Shown: positions 46,801 through 57,179, counted from the first letter of the stretch. The stretch is DNA of 64,000 bases from Castor canadensis (GCF_047511655.1 NC_133392.1:25682001-25746000), one strand, 5' to 3'. Notes: generated by a model from the letters alone, not told the origin. Made by a program: numbers and translations.

Positions 46801-49800
46801 GTAGATAAATAATTTGATGGATGCCATCTGAGTCTTTGCTCCTGTAGTTTTCATGGTTTGTCAACATAAAAAGGTCATATGCTTTTGTTATTTTTCCCAG
46901 GATGATATTTTATTAATGGCAAATGTTCTATGGAGTATTTTTAATTTTTCTTTCTATTTTTCTACTGTGTTATATTTCTTGATGCATAAATTTACACGCC
47001 ATAAAATGCATAAATCTTTAGGATATACCTCAACAATAATATAGTTTTGTTTTGTTGGGCTTTTGTCCCCAGGTTTCTTCAAACCTCTGAAAATATTTTC
47101 CTAAAAACATAAAATAGATTTACTGTATGTTTCTGTAATACTAGTTACATGGAGCTGATGATACAAACAACTTGTCTGATTTCCATTAGTAATCATTACC
47201 AAGCAGCTTTTATTGTTCACTGTTATATTGTTCTTTCAATTATATGTCATCTGTTTTTCTTTTCCAAAAGATGGAGCTCATCTCATCAGGCCGGTCACCT
47301 TGGTGTATCAGAAGGAGGGCATACTTGCTTCTGGAATTGTAATGTATTTTATATCTTAAGATGAATTGCTTTCATAAAAAAACACATTTCCATTTGCTAA
47401 CACTTACCATTAGGAATCATATTTTGGGATGTTAAGTTCTGTCAGATTATTAATCAAAATCGTTTCCCCATTGGAAGCTATTATAAAATAGCTGCTATGA
47501 AGAAGCAGAGAGGACAGAATTATGAAGTAGAGTGGACAAATGCACAAAAATAGAGTTAAAAATTCATTGTCTTCCCTTCATCACACACACACAAATACCT
47601 AATATCTGTAACCAAGCCCATTTCTGCAATAACATATTAAGTTGCTCGATGTGAATTTGGAACTTCTGTCTCAGCTTCACCTTGGGCTCTTGTGCATAAC
47701 CATTTGCTTACTTGTATCACATTGTTACTGTTGATACTGGAATTAATATTAATAGTCCCCATTTACTTGGTGATTATTTTGTATCATGCACCATGCTAAG
47801 TCCTTTACTTGTATTATCTTATTGGTCCACACAACAACCTTACCTGGTGGAAAGTTGGCATCCTCTTCATACAGATGAAAGAACCAGGTATGACAGAGGC
47901 CACCAGCAAGTGGAGGAGCTGGGCTTGAAACCAGTGGTGTGGCTCTCCAAAGTTTATGCTCTCATTTATTAGATTACACAGCCCCAGTGAGTATGAAATA
48001 GGGTCAGACCAGGTGTTTCATCCTGAGGTAATCAGTGTAATTAATCCTAAGATTTATAGCTGATTTGCACTAAAATCTCAGGTCTAGTTGTAGCTGTCCA
48101 TAGTGTATTGTTCCCTTCATCTGTTTCATTGCCTCAGATCACATTTTCAGCCCCCTGCAATGACATCAGAGTGAAAGATGTAGTTCCACCAACCAGAAGC
48201 CATCTTGAACCCTCATGCCTACACTCAGATCATATTTCTCTCCCCCGGCTTTGCAGTGGACTACCCCCTCCTCTTTTCTACATTTGGTCTGACTTTGTAG
48301 CCTTGGTGACTCTTGTCCTCTTCAAAACCACTCTCAATGTTTGTTTTGATGTAAATGATTGTAGCATTTGCTCTGGTGACAGTAATGATGGGTTTGGAGA
48401 AAATACCTTGTATGTCTTCACCCACTACCCAGGTCCCAGCATCTGAATCCAGCATCTCACAAATGCCTACTCTTAGTTGTAATGGGGTCTGATCTAGAAA
48501 AATGATAGATATATTTTCCCAAAGCCTCTTAAATATTGTAAAAAATGACTCAAATTCCTCGAAAGAAGTTAACTTAAAACTGTTTCCAATCAAAGAAAAT
48601 AAAGTATACACCCTATTCTTGGGCTATGTAGAGAGATAAGAAATTCAAGTATTAATGATTAATGAACATACTTAGGGATAGTGTCTTTTGAAGGAAGGAG
48701 ACTATTATATACAAGCCATGTAAGCACTGCCTCATGTATCCTCCCTCCTATAAAGTGAAGAATATGGTGAGAAGACAGACTTTCAAAGGAAGGAGTGACC
48801 AGTAAAGTTAGGTCATTTAAAAATGTGTAATAAAACAGATATTTTAATTTTGTGTTATAAAAGAGATAAAACTGAAGCTTGACCAAGGAGCATGGATAAA
48901 AGTTGCCTAACTAAAGATGAAAGGAACATATGTTCTAGGTAATGTAAGCACAGTTGATGATCCTAAATAAATAGTAGACAGTAATCCATGAGTCTTCACT
49001 TGTCTGATGAAGAAAGTGTACTACACATTAACCAAGACTGATTTTCTATATTTATCTCACTGATAATACAGGATGGCATTGTGTACTCTTTCATTGTTAA
49101 AGATTCAAGTTACAATGTGGGGAATTTTCTTGAGGTTGATGAGGCTGTGGAACAGTTGATGTTTTCTCCCAGTTACAAGATGTTGCTGATTCAAACAGAG
49201 AAGGTATGTTAGGTGGCAATTCCTTGATAAACAATTTTCCGATAGTATTATCATCATTGTATGGCAAGTATGAAGAACAGAGTGTGCTGTGTAATGATTG
49301 TCTTCTAGTCAGTACTGTTTTGTTTGCAAATGAAAAAACACCCAGTTTAAAAGGCCTAAGTGACCAAGGAGATATTTGCTTATTTTTGTGCACATAACTT
49401 CAAGAACAAGGAGTGCATCTGAAACCAGGGGCTCCTGTGATGCCACTGGGCCTCGTTTTCTCCATCTCTTAACTTGGTTTCCTTTCTGCTACTTCCACCT
49501 CCATGCAGACTCTCCCTTTGTGATATATAAGTTGCAGCTCCAACTTATATTTTTGCCCTCTCTGTGACTTTGCTAGAAAGTTATCAGTTGAAAAAATGTT
49601 TTAGAATATAGACTCATTGGACTAACCTGGTCACCTGTCTACTGCTGGATCAATCATTGTCGTCAAGAGGAGCACTATGTGGTCTGTTTAGCCAGACCTA
49701 AGTCACATGCCTACCCTTAGGCCCTGGTAAAAGTCAACCCACAAAAATTAGGTCTGAAATTGAGGGTATTATGGGTGTCCTCTTAGGAAAATATGGGTTC

Positions 49801-52800
49801 TAGAAGAAGATAGGGGAATCAATACAGGCTGAAAACAAATGACTATCTGAGTTATACTCTTAGGAAACCTCCTTTTTAATAGAATGACCCTCAAAGGTCA
49901 AGGTTAACAACGATTTATATTGCTAGGCAACAATTTTGGATGAATTACAAATGAAGTTTAATAAACTTACATTTAAATACGGAAATATTTTAGTTTCTGG
50001 TACTTACCAGAATCAAAATAACTCTACCATGTTTTAAATAAATAAATGATAAACTTTAAATGAACATATCTGGCAGAAGATTGGATGTAGCCAAAGACAG
50101 AATTAATAAACTGGAGATAGACCAGAAGAGACTACTAAGATATAGCCCAGAGAAGAAAAAGGGAAGGAAATAGAGTAGGGAGGGTAAGAGAATGAATGAC
50201 ACAGTGAAAAGATCTAACATACATTTTATTGGAGTTCCAGAGAGGAGAAAGAATGAGGCAGAGGCAATACGTCAATAGACATTGGCTTAGAATATTCCAG
50301 AACAGATTAAAAAGATGAATTTATAGGTTTAAGAGGTCCAGTGAATCCAAGAGGATTCATAATATGCTATACTTAGATTTCCCAAGTTGAAATTGTTGAA
50401 AAACAAAGACAAATTATGTCAAAGGAATTTCAATTAGACCAACAGTTGGCTTTTTCTGTGGTAATAACATAAGTAAGAGATAGTGGAATGATATCATAAG
50501 TATAGCACAAAGGCAGCAAACCTTGGCGTCATGTGCCAAAGCCAGTTTTCTACTTGTTTTTGTAATTAAGATTTTATTGGAGCACAGCCAAACCCATGAC
50601 TTAAGTATTGTCCATAGCTGCTGTCACACTATAATGGCAGCATTAAGTACTGTGACAGAGACCTCATGGCCTGCAAAGCTTCACATATTTACTGTCTGTC
50701 CATTTACGGAAAGTATGCTGACCCATAATGCACTGCAAGAAAATAACTACCAACTGGAATTCTATTCCCAATGAAAATAGTTCTTCAGTATGAGGGTGAA
50801 AAGAGATTTTTCTAGGTAATCCTAAAAATGAGAGTTTATCAGAAGCAGAGAAAAATTCTAAAGAATAAGCTTTATGCAGAAAGAAAATGATCCAGCTGGA
50901 AGGTCTGTGGTGCAAGAAGCACAGGAGCACTAAGGATATGTAGTGAAATGTACAAAACCACAAAGAACAGTTAGGTTTAACAATGGCATTAAGTAAAATC
51001 CCAGACAATAGGGCTGGGGATGTGGCTCTGTGGCACAGCACTTGCTTAGCGTGTGTGAAGACCTGGCTTCTATTCAATCCTCAGCACTGAAAAACCAAAA
51101 AGCAGACAAGAATATAAGTTGAGGGAGGAAAGAGTAAATGAAACAAAGTGTTCCAAGGGTCTTATATTACCCAGGAGGACAGTAAAGTTGACTTAGAGTA
51201 AATTTGATGTTGATAAGTTAAGTATGCATGCAGTAACTTCTAAGGCATCCACTAAAAGAATGGAAACAGTGGACAAAATTTCCAAGTTATAAAAGAGAAA
51301 AGTTACACGTTAAAAAAAAAGGCTTAAGAAGAAATGCAAAACAAATGAGATAGCTAGAAAGCTCAAGTTAACATGCTGCATTTAGACTCAAGTATATTAA
51401 TAATTACAAGTATAAAACCATATGAATGGTTGAATTAACAAGCAAAGATCATTATGCTGGATTAAAAAATCCAACTATGTGCTATCAGTCACATATGTAA
51501 AACATAGAGGTACAATAAGACCAAAAAAAAAAAAAAAAGATGGAAAAAGATGTTTCATGCAAACATTAACCAAAGAGAATCCAGTAGATATATTAATAGT
51601 AAACATGATAGTTCTTAAAGTTGAAAAACAAATCATTTCTACAGATAAATGGCCTTATTTTGAAGTAAAAAAAAGTCAGATTCACCAGGAATGTATAAAC
51701 AAGGAAAACTCATATGTACCTAACAACATAGCCTCAAATACATAAAACAAAACATGATAGATAAGAAAAAACAAAGCCATAATATTAATTGGACATTTTA
51801 ATGTATTCTCTCAGTGTATGAATAAATAAGCTATTTTCAACACAGCAGCCAGAGTGAGCAAAGCATTTCTCACTACTTTTCAGAGCCCTCTAGTGGCTTC
51901 TTATCTAGAATAAAAGCCAAAATCCTAGTGTGTTTTAAAAGGCCCCTCCTCTGGAATGCTTTCCCAAAAGATCCTTGTGGGCCCTTTCCCCCTTTCCTCC
52001 AAATCTTTTCTCTAAAGTTACCTGGTCACTGAAGCTTTTCTTGGATGCTCAGTTTAATGTTTTTACCCTCTTATTTTGCCTATGTAGTATCCTTCTCTGC
52101 TTTATTATTTTTTTCTGCTTACAGTTATCATGATTTGGCATGCAATATATATTTGGATATATAATTTACTGTCTGAATCTCCCAGTAGAATTTAAGCACC
52201 TTGAGATCAAGAGAGTACATTATATTACTGCTACTTGTCAGAGACACATACCTTTAAGGATAGTTTTTTTTTTTTTAAGAAGTGAATTTTGGAACTGGCA
52301 ATGATAAGTCATAGAGTGACAGCCTCAGCCACATAACCATGATTTCCACAAAACTTTGTTTTTTAATTAATGTCGCCCACTTTGTGTTTAACATGTGGTG
52401 AGATTTAGTTTGTCTTAACAACCATTCTGGTTTTCCACATTTTCCACATTTTCTATGCAAATAGAAATTATTTTTAAAATCAGGGAAAAGTGTTTAGTTA
52501 TGTTTTGTAATTTAAAAAAAAAGCCTACAATCAAAGTAATCCTATCCATTATTTTCAGTGATGAGTGAATAACTCAATCAACTAAACCATAAATGAACAA
52601 ATCAAGCATCTAGATTTTAAGTTCCTCAAAGTCAGGCCTCACTGAGTTCCATAGTTTCTCATCACCTGTTCCCATGCAGTACCTTACTCACAATAGGCAT
52701 TTAATAAATTTTTGTAAACTACATATGCAATGATTGTAATATGTTTTTTTCTTTTCTCTCTCCATGTGTGTTTTTCAGGGATCTCTTTATCTCTACACTT

Positions 52801-52895
52801 TTGGCAAGGAGCCAGCCTTAGATAAAGTCCTAGATGCTTGTGATGGGAAATTTCAGGCAATTGACTTTGTCGCTCCTGGAACCAAATACTTCATG
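19474..52895 (+). CDS. CFAP43: Cilia- and flagella-associated protein 43, N-terminal part (coding exons 1-9)
   Basis: CFAP43 (WDR96) is a large WD-repeat axonemal protein. With CFAP44 it is placed in the tether/tether-head complex of the inner-arm I1/f dynein, and loss of function causes sperm flagellar defects. Nine exons splice in phase: 19474-19538, 20779-21032, 24734-24830, 38381-38548, 40182-40332, 44663-44822, 47271-47338, 49072-49203, 52779-52895; total 1,212 nt = 404 codons of a protein of about 1,665 residues. The spliced frame has no stop. Repeated strand patterns ([57 protein letters not shown]) are the blades of N-terminal beta-propellers; coiled coils expected further on are outside the window. 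The next exon was not found before 64 kb. The gene is divergent from GSTO1, as in human. Confidence 0.93.
19539..20778 (+). other. CFAP43: CFAP43 intron 1
   Basis: 1,240-nt intron. Its first 200 nt belong to the CpG island; the rest shows no repeat or gene that I recognise. Confidence 0.8.
20779..21032 (+). CDS. CFAP43: CFAP43 coding exon 2
   Basis: The acceptor AG is at 20777-20778 and the donor GT at 21033. Encodes residues about 22-107, beginning [19 protein letters not shown] and including [40 protein letters not shown]. This is the first WD-like blade set. Confidence 0.93.
21262..21378 (+). repeat. B1 SINE
   Basis: 'gagccaggcatgacagtaca', 'gaggcaggggactcatttga', A-rich end. Confidence 0.75.
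22900..23720 (+). mobile_element. Possible decayed LINE
   Basis: AT-rich text vaguely like an old L1/HAL1 3' end (for example near 23,230 and 23,600). Too diverged for certainty. Confidence 0.3.
24734..24830 (+). CDS. CFAP43: CFAP43 coding exon 3
   Basis: Acceptor tattttag, donor GTAAGT at 24831. Encodes [20 protein letters not shown] and [12 protein letters not shown], a typical WD blade ([11 protein letters not shown], then ..LALW). Enters in phase 1 and leaves in phase 2. Confidence 0.93.
25489..25588 (+). repeat. ID SINE
   Basis: Near-canonical ID: 'gggctggagatgtagctcag', 'ttcttgcctagcatactcag', A-rich tail. Confidence 0.9.
25589..26225 (-). mobile_element. Old L1 fragment, antisense
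   Basis: Reverse old L1 3' text on both sides of an inserted SINE (25,589-25,828 and 26,023-26,225), e.g. 'ggatttcatatgcagggagt' and 'acctgttgatggatgcccg'. Confidence 0.55.
25829..26022 (-). repeat. B1-ID dimeric SINE with TSD
   Basis: ID in reverse followed by B1 in reverse, flanked by a perfect 15-bp duplication TCAAGTTTGCTTTTT (25814-25828, 26023-26037). The duplication shows that the dimer moved as one unit. Confidence 0.9.
26285..26450 (-). repeat. MaLR LTR fragment
   Basis: Short diverged piece sharing the 'gacttaaccaacagagatgtatc' type segment with the MaLR LTR at 34.9 kb. Confidence 0.4.
26862..27088 (+). mobile_element. hAT-like DNA transposon fossil
   Basis: Starts CAGGGGTCAGTGAACTGTGG and ends ..GTGTTTGCCATCCCTT, inverted versions of each other; internal 'ttgtgggaacattgctgtgc'. 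Same non-autonomous family as 50.5 kb; I do not assign the exact name. Confidence 0.6.
28507..28534. repeat. (TG)n microsatellite
   Basis: Interrupted TG/TA run. Confidence 0.85.
29094..29423 (-). repeat. 3' LTR of the provirus
   Basis: About 330 bp. Same layout as the 5' LTR, with TATATAAGG at 29221-29229 on plus, but its U3 end is mutated (CG instead of TG). A short purine-rich stretch, AAAGCAGGGAA, lies just upstream on the minus strand (29424-29434) and may be the polypurine tract. Confidence 0.82.
29580..31250 (-). pseudogene. env remnant
   Basis: Starts with a hydrophobic signal-like segment ([17 protein letters not shown]). Surface-protein pieces follow at 31.18-30.85, 30.79-30.55, 30.52-30.30 and 29.92-29.70 kb (cysteine-rich CPYWGC and CGGTNMGD blocks). 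A transmembrane-subunit scrap with a double cysteine and VPVQTWKGW lies at about 29.69-29.58 kb. Most of the fusion-peptide region is missing and the frame is broken repeatedly, so no function is possible. Confidence 0.7.
31440..33530 (-). pseudogene. pol remnant: RT end, RNase H, integrase
   Basis: 33,514-33,170 reads as the end of RT ([14 protein letters not shown]). 33,201-32,854 reads as the connection/RNase H region ([12 protein letters not shown]). About 32.6-31.8 kb reads as the RNase H tail and integrase with an HHCC-like zinc region (HEGTHSGQ, then CERCSLC). The integrase end WIHHS lies at 31,466-31,452. The frame is broken by several stops and shifts, and the 5' half of RT, including its catalytic core, is missing. 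Confidence 0.78.
33544..33770 (-). pseudogene. gag matrix remnant
   Basis: The downstream part of an open frame that reaches back to 34,053 shows matrix-like text around [13 protein letters not shown], a hallmark of gammaretroviral MA. It stops at 33,544, and capsid, nucleocapsid and protease are absent. Confidence 0.65.
34437..34454 (-). promoter_or_regulatory. Primer-binding site, tRNA-Pro type
   Basis: On the minus strand, four bases after the LTR end, TGGGGGATCATCCGGGAT agrees at 16 of 18 positions with the recalled tRNA-Pro primer-binding site of gammaretroviruses. Confidence 0.75.
34459..34790 (-). repeat. 5' LTR of the provirus
   Basis: 332 bp, TG...CA. On the minus strand it has an inverted CCAAT-like region, TATATAAGG (34586-34594 on plus) and then a U5 leading straight to the primer-binding site. 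Matches 29094-29423. Confidence 0.85.
34852..35312 (-). repeat. MaLR (MST/MLT-like) LTR
   Basis: Nearly complete reverse MaLR LTR: TTTGCTAGGCTTTTCATAGC, then AAGTACCAGA, GGCAGGGTTGGTTCC, CCACCCTAATGACCTCATTT and an end with CACAATTCAACCCATAGC. Lies next to the provirus 5' LTR but is unrelated to it. Confidence 0.7.
35695..36034 (+). repeat. Trimeric B1-B1-ID SINE with TSD
   Basis: Two 7SL-like monomers (about 35,700-35,816 and 35,819-35,932), then an ID part (about 35,940-36,022) and an A-rich tail. Flanked by AAACATTTGG at 35685-35694 and 36035-36044, so the whole trimer inserted as one element. Confidence 0.85.
37019..37100 (-). repeat. ID SINE with TSD
   Basis: Reverse ID flanked by CTAATGTTC (37010-37018, 37101-37109). 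Confidence 0.88.
37367..37463 (-). repeat. ID SINE
   Basis: Diverged reverse ID with 'ctgccacttgagccatgccc'. Confidence 0.75.
38381..38548 (+). CDS. CFAP43: CFAP43 coding exon 4
   Basis: Acceptor ttcttctaag, donor GT at 38549. Encodes [51 protein letters not shown]. The WTIER end is a WD-blade ending. Confidence 0.93.
38549..40181 (+). other. CFAP43: CFAP43 intron 4
   Basis: 1.6-kb intron. No repeats recognised. It contains a short open frame on each strand at 38.9-39.3 kb without family similarity. Confidence 0.8.
40182..40332 (+). CDS. CFAP43: CFAP43 coding exon 5
   Basis: Acceptor tttctctgtag, donor GTAATT at 40333. Encodes [20 protein letters not shown] and on to [17 protein letters not shown], ending in phase 0. 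Confidence 0.93.
40880..40927. repeat. (CTTC)n microsatellite
   Basis: Imperfect CTTC repeats. Confidence 0.9.
41618..41709 (-). repeat. ID SINE
   Basis: Reverse ID: 'ttgaactcagggcctcatgc' to 'ccaccagccct'. Confidence 0.88.
42278..42298. repeat. Short (GT)n run
   Basis: GT repeat with one GTAT interruption. Confidence 0.8.
42345..42465 (-). repeat. ID SINE
   Basis: Reverse ID: 'ttgaacgcagagccccatgc', 'ctctacaacttgagtcacct', then a C-rich end. Confidence 0.8.
43625..43711 (+). repeat. ID SINE
   Basis: 'gactggggatgtagctcagt' with an internal duplication of the 'agtagtaga' segment; its tail has become the GA microsatellite. Confidence 0.85.
43712..43801. repeat. (GA)n microsatellite
   Basis: About 90 bp of nearly pure GA, with two GGGA interruptions near its start. 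It creates the long Arg-Glu open frame, which is not a gene. Confidence 0.95.
43859..44153 (-). repeat. Trimeric B1-B1-ID SINE
   Basis: On plus: ID in reverse (43,865-43,945), B1 in reverse (about 43,955-44,062), second B1 in reverse (about 44,070-44,150). Same unit order as the 35.7-kb element when read on minus. Confidence 0.75.
44264..44372. repeat. Purine-rich GGAA/GGGA tract
   Basis: About 100 bp almost wholly G and A, 290 bp before CFAP43 exon 6. Confidence 0.85.
44663..44822 (+). CDS. CFAP43: CFAP43 coding exon 6
   Basis: The acceptor AG is at 44661-44662 and the donor GTGAGA begins at 44823. Encodes [20 protein letters not shown] and [20 protein letters not shown], a well-preserved propeller blade. 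The last codon is split after one base. Confidence 0.93.
44823..47270 (+). other. CFAP43: CFAP43 intron 6
   Basis: 2.4-kb intron in which I recognise no repeat or gene. Confidence 0.75.
47271..47338 (+). CDS. CFAP43: CFAP43 coding exon 7
   Basis: Acceptor tttccaaaag, donor GTAATG at 47339. This short exon encodes [20 protein letters not shown] and then GI, and joins in phase to DGIVYSF of exon 8. Confidence 0.9.
47339..49071 (+). other. CFAP43: CFAP43 intron 7
   Basis: 1.7-kb intron; no clear repeats. Open frames on both strands at 48.1-48.6 kb have no family signature. Confidence 0.75.
49072..49203 (+). CDS. CFAP43: CFAP43 coding exon 8
   Basis: Acceptor aatacag, donor GTATGT at 49204. 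Encodes [20 protein letters not shown] and [18 protein letters not shown]; 44 whole codons, phase 0 on both sides. Confidence 0.93.
50516..50737 (+). mobile_element. hAT-like DNA transposon fossil
   Basis: Central and right part of the family seen at 26.9 kb ('ttttattggagcacagccaa', 'atatttactgtctgtccatt'). Confidence 0.6.
51009..51104 (+). repeat. ID SINE
   Basis: 'gggctggggatgtggctctg', 'cacttgcttagcgtgtgtga', A-rich tail. Confidence 0.85.
52779..52895 (+). CDS. CFAP43: CFAP43 coding exon 9
   Basis: Acceptor tttttcag, donor GTAAGG at 52896. Encodes [20 protein letters not shown] and [19 protein letters not shown]; 39 whole codons. Last CFAP43 exon seen in the window. Confidence 0.93.
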
Positions 52896-53784
52896 GTAAG
52901 GAATATTCTGTTGTGAAATAGTAGGATTAAAAGTATGATGTTTTGAGATTGAAATTTCTATCCATATGTAATTGGATGACTTTCAAATTCATGTGCAAAC
53001 CAATACAAATAAGAGGCAGAAGGCATCTTTGAAGGTTATGGTAGAGATGCCAAACACTTCCATCACCAAATGACCTCTCTAGTTAGAATTATGCCATCTT
53101 ACTGAGACTTCATACTATTATCTCTTAAAAATAGCCAAAGTAATTGAGATCTTAGAAGCCATCCCTTTTATATTCACCACCCGAGCTCTGCAATCAGACC
53201 TTTAAACACATTCATTGCTAGAGTCATTCAGTAAACTATCACTGTTTACTTCTATCAGAATAAAGCAGCAGCACCACCCAAAGAAAAAAATAGAATACTT
53301 GGCCATGCACAGAGCATGGACTCAGTCCAGTTAGGAAAACCCATCCTCTACATTTAGAAACCATGTGCTAAATATATCAATCTCAACAAACATACTTCAG
53401 TTTTTATAAATTGGAGATAGGCAAATATAAAAGTTCACAACTTTCTAAAACAGAGGCCAAGAAGCAGAAACCACTGCTGGAGCCTGTGCCAGGGGGTTTA
53501 TAACGATCTGCACATGTCAGACCTCATTTAAGGAGTCTCTCAAGAAACCCAAAGACAACAAAGGAGGCAAAAAAAAAAAAAAAGAATACCAGAGGAAATT
53601 ATAGCTTCTGGTATAGGTGCAGAAACAGGAAACACAACCTAACTCCTAGCCAAATAGCATAAAGCCTCACAATAAAGCCTAGTGGGTTCCTTTTCCCACC
53701 ACATCATATCCAGCTTTTAACAAAAAATTTCAAAGCATATAAAAATATAGACCAAGCATGTTTGAAGAGACACAAAAAGAATCA

Positions 53785-54073
53785 AAACAGGCCAGGTACA
53801 GTGGCTCACACCTATAATCTCAGTTATTTGGAAGGTGGAGATGGGGAGGATTGTGTTTGGAGGCCAGCCTGGGACAAAAAGTTAAAGCAAGACCCCCTCA
53901 GCTTATAAGATGAGCATGGTAGTGTGTCATCACAACAACTTGGGAGGCATAAATAGGAAGATCATAGTCCAGGCTGGCCCAGGCAAAAATGCAAGACCCT
54001 AACTAAAGCAAATAAAGGTCTGGGGTGTACCTCAAGTGAGGTCCTGAGTTTAAACCTCATTACACCAAAAGTG
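53785..54073 (+). repeat. Trimeric B1-B1-ID SINE
   Basis: B1 (gtggctcacacctataatct), second B1 (gagcatggtagtgtgtcatc..cttgggaggcataaatagga), then a shortened ID (ggtctggggtgtacctcaag). Unit order as at 35.7 kb. Confidence 0.75.
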
Positions 54074-55112
54074 AAAGAATGGGAATAAAACTCATATATA
54101 GTACAGATACTGGTATAATTAGATCAAGAGTTGAAAACAACTATAGTAATATGCAACAGACTCTTATGCAAAAAGTAAACCACACATAAGAACATAGATA
54201 ATGTAAGCAGAGATGTTCAAATAGAAAGAATCAAATGAAATGGAAGAAGTAAAAACACTGTAAGAAAAATGAATGGTTTTGATGTGCTCATCAGTAGACT
54301 GGATATCACTAAGGAAGAAATCAATGAACATAGAAAAATATGTTATAGCAACTTCCAAAACTGAAATGCAAAGAGAAAAAAAGAGAACAGAATAACTAAC
54401 AACAACAGATCAATTACAAAAAATATAACATAATATGTACACATACATAATGAGAATACCAGATGGAGGAAAAAACAGCAGAAATGTTTGAAGTAGTAAA
54501 GGTTGATAATTTTCCAAAAATAATGGCATTAATGCTAACCCTCAGACCCAGGAAGCTCAGAGAACACCTAGCAGATAAAGACAAAAACCATGTTCATACT
54601 CATATCATATTCAAACTGCAGAACATCAAAAAGAAAGAGAAAATCTTAAAAGAAGCCAACAGGGGAACAGTAACTTCCTCATAGAATTACACTGGACTTT
54701 TCTTCAAAAAACATGCAGTCAAGAGTAAAGTAGAATACTTGAAGTGTTGAAAGAAAAAAAAACCTGCCAACTTAGAATTCTGTATACATTGGATTATCCT
54801 TCAAACCTAAAGGAGAAATACTTTCTCAACAAATGAAAATTGACGAAATATCTTGCCAGTAGACTTCCTTTGCAAGAAATGTTAAAGAAGTTCTTCAGAC
54901 AAATGGATCTATGAGAAGGAGATCAAATTAGTAAGGATACAATCAACCTGAATGGCACCATTAATCACCTGGATACAATTAACATCTATAGGATGCTTCA
55001 TCCAACACCAGAAGAATGCCTACTCTATTCAAGCTCACATGGAGGAGGGAAGGAAGGAAAAGAAAATACCATAATCCTAAATGAAAAAGTGTTCTTCACA
55101 ACTGACCCCATA

Positions 55113-55207
55113 GATTTTGTTTTGTTTGTTTGTAGCCCATGCTGGCCTCAAACTCATGTTCCCCCTGGAGCCTCCCAAGTGCTGGAATTACAGGTATGCC
55201 CAGCCCC
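55113..55207 (-). repeat. B1 SINE fragment
   Basis: Reverse B1 with 'cctcccaagtgctggaatta'. Confidence 0.8.
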
Positions 55208-56116
55208 TTTTGAACAAAAAATTGTCAATAAAGGAATACTATGAACAACTCTATGCCCACAAATTTGATAATCTAGATAAATGGACCAATTCCTAGAAAG
55301 TCAATAGAAGATATTCTGAAAGGGCCTATGTCAAAGAAATTGAATCAATAATTAATAACCTTCCCAAAGAGAAAGTACCAGGTACAAGTGGGTTCTCTGA
55401 AGAAATAAAACCAATTCTCCACAATCTCTTTTAGAAAATAGAAGCAGAAGAAATACTTCCTAACTCATTCTCTAAGGCATTACCCTAACACCAAAACTGA
55501 ACAAAAACATCACAAGAAAAACAAACTGCTGATGACTATCTCTCGTGAGAAGAGATGCAAAAATCTTCAACAAAATATTAACAGATTGAATCTGACAATG
55601 TAGAAAAAAATTAGATATCATGACTAAGTGTGATTTATTTCAAATTTGAACAACTGATTCAACATTCAAAACTCAATGTAATATATTACATCAAAGGTAA
55701 ACACCATCAGTCTAAATAAGAAAAAAACATGTATCAGTAGATGCAGGAACACATTTGACAATATCCACATCCTCTTTATGATAAAACAAATACCTCTCAG
55801 AAAATGAAGAATGGAGAAATTCAAGTTGGTAATTCTACAGGTATCTGCAGCTGACATCATATTTAATGGTGCAAATTCCTATTCAAATCATACTGGAAGT
55901 CTGAGCTAAAGCAATAAGACCAAAAGAAGTGAAAGGTATATGGACTGTGAAGGAAGAAATAAAGTTAACTTTGTTCTCAGATAATATGATTGTCTATATA
56001 GAAAATCTTAAGGAATCAACTAACATTTCTAGAATTCACTGATCATAAGAAGTTTAGCATACAAATGTCAATTGCTTTGTTATATACAAGTAATGAATAA
56101 TTGGAATTTGAATTGC

Positions 56117-56206
56117 TTTTTTGTTTTTAGTGGTACTGGGCTTTGAACTCAGGGCCTCATACTTGCTAGACAGGTACTCTACCACTTGAGATACTTCACT
56201 AGCCCA
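56117..56206 (-). repeat. ID SINE
   Basis: Reverse ID: 'ttgaactcagggcctcatac', 'ctctaccacttgagatactt', in the ancient L1. Confidence 0.85.
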
Positions 56207-56931
56207 ACACTTGAAATTTGAAGTTAAAAACACAATACCATTTACATCAGCACCAATAAAATGAACTAGGTAAAAATCTAACAAAAGATGTACAAGGTCT
56301 ATATCAGTAAAACCATAAAACCCTGTTGAGGGAGTTCAAAGACCTAAACAAATGGAGAGATATTACACAGGCATGATAGGAAGATTTGATATTACATAGA
56401 AATGCAAAGGACCACAAAAAGTCAATGTAATATTGAAGGAGAATGTCAGAGAACCAGCAGTGTCTGACTTCAAGACTTAGTATCTAAAGCTATAAGAATA
56501 AAGACAATGTAGTATTGGTGAAAGAATAGACAAATAGATCAATGGAACAGAAAAAAGAGCCCAGAAATAGAACCCACACATATATAGTCAACTGATCTTT
56601 GAAAAAGGAACAAAGGCAATTCAGTGAAGATATTATTATCTTTTCAACAAATAGAGCTGGAATGATTGATGTGAAATCCAAAAAGCAATCTATATGCAGA
56701 TTTAGACCCTTCACAAAACAAAATTCAAAGTGAGTCACACACCTAAATGTAAAATGTAAAACTATAAAACATAAGAGAAAAACTAGGTGACCTTGGGCTT
56801 GGTGATAACATTTTAGATACAATATCAAACTAAAAACTATGGAAGAAAAAATTGATAAGTTGGACCTTATTAAATTAAAAGCTTCTTTCTATGAAAGATT
56901 CTGTTAAGAAAATAAAGTCAGTAGTGGTGGT

Positions 56932-57138
56932 ACATGTCTATAATCCCAGCTACTTGGAAGGCAGAGGTGGAACAAGTGCCAGTTTGAGGCCAGCACAGGC
57001 ATAATTAGCAAGACCCTATCTCAAAAGCAAAATTTTAAAAGGGATGGGAGGGCTGTGGATGTAGTTCAAGTGGTAGAGCACTTGTCTATGATGTGGGAGG
57101 CCCTGGGTTCAATCCCCTGTACTAAAAAAAAAAAAAAG
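56932..57138 (+). repeat. B1-ID dimeric SINE
   Basis: B1 (gtggtacatgtctataatcc) then ID (gggctgtggatgtagttcaa), A-run tail, in the ancient L1. Confidence 0.8.
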
Positions 57139-57179
57139 ACAAACCACACACTAAGAACAAAATCTCTACAAAAAAAAAT

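Larger units (their letters stand above)
50080..51800 (+). mobile_element. Ancient L1, sense
   Basis: The region 51.53-51.79 kb reads like the L1 endonuclease region in decay (gatggaaaaagatgtttcat, cctaacaacatagcctcaaa), and 50.08-51.3 kb like the ORF1-ORF2 part before it. A hAT fossil and an ID SINE are inserted. Too diverged to code. Confidence 0.55.
49204..52778 (+). other. CFAP43: CFAP43 intron 8
   Basis: 3.6-kb intron, about half of it an ancient sense L1 (50.1-51.8 kb) carrying a hAT fossil and an ID SINE. 51.8-52.7 kb looks unique. Confidence 0.75.
54080..56931 (+). mobile_element. Ancient L1, sense, 5' portion
   Basis: Decayed ORF1 end (about 54.46-54.9 kb) followed by ORF2 pieces (55.2-56.9 kb, e.g. 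near 'acaactctatgcccacaaat' and 'agatcaatggaacagaaaaa'). Full of stops. Carries SINEs at 55.1 and 56.1 kb and continues after 63,178. Confidence 0.7.
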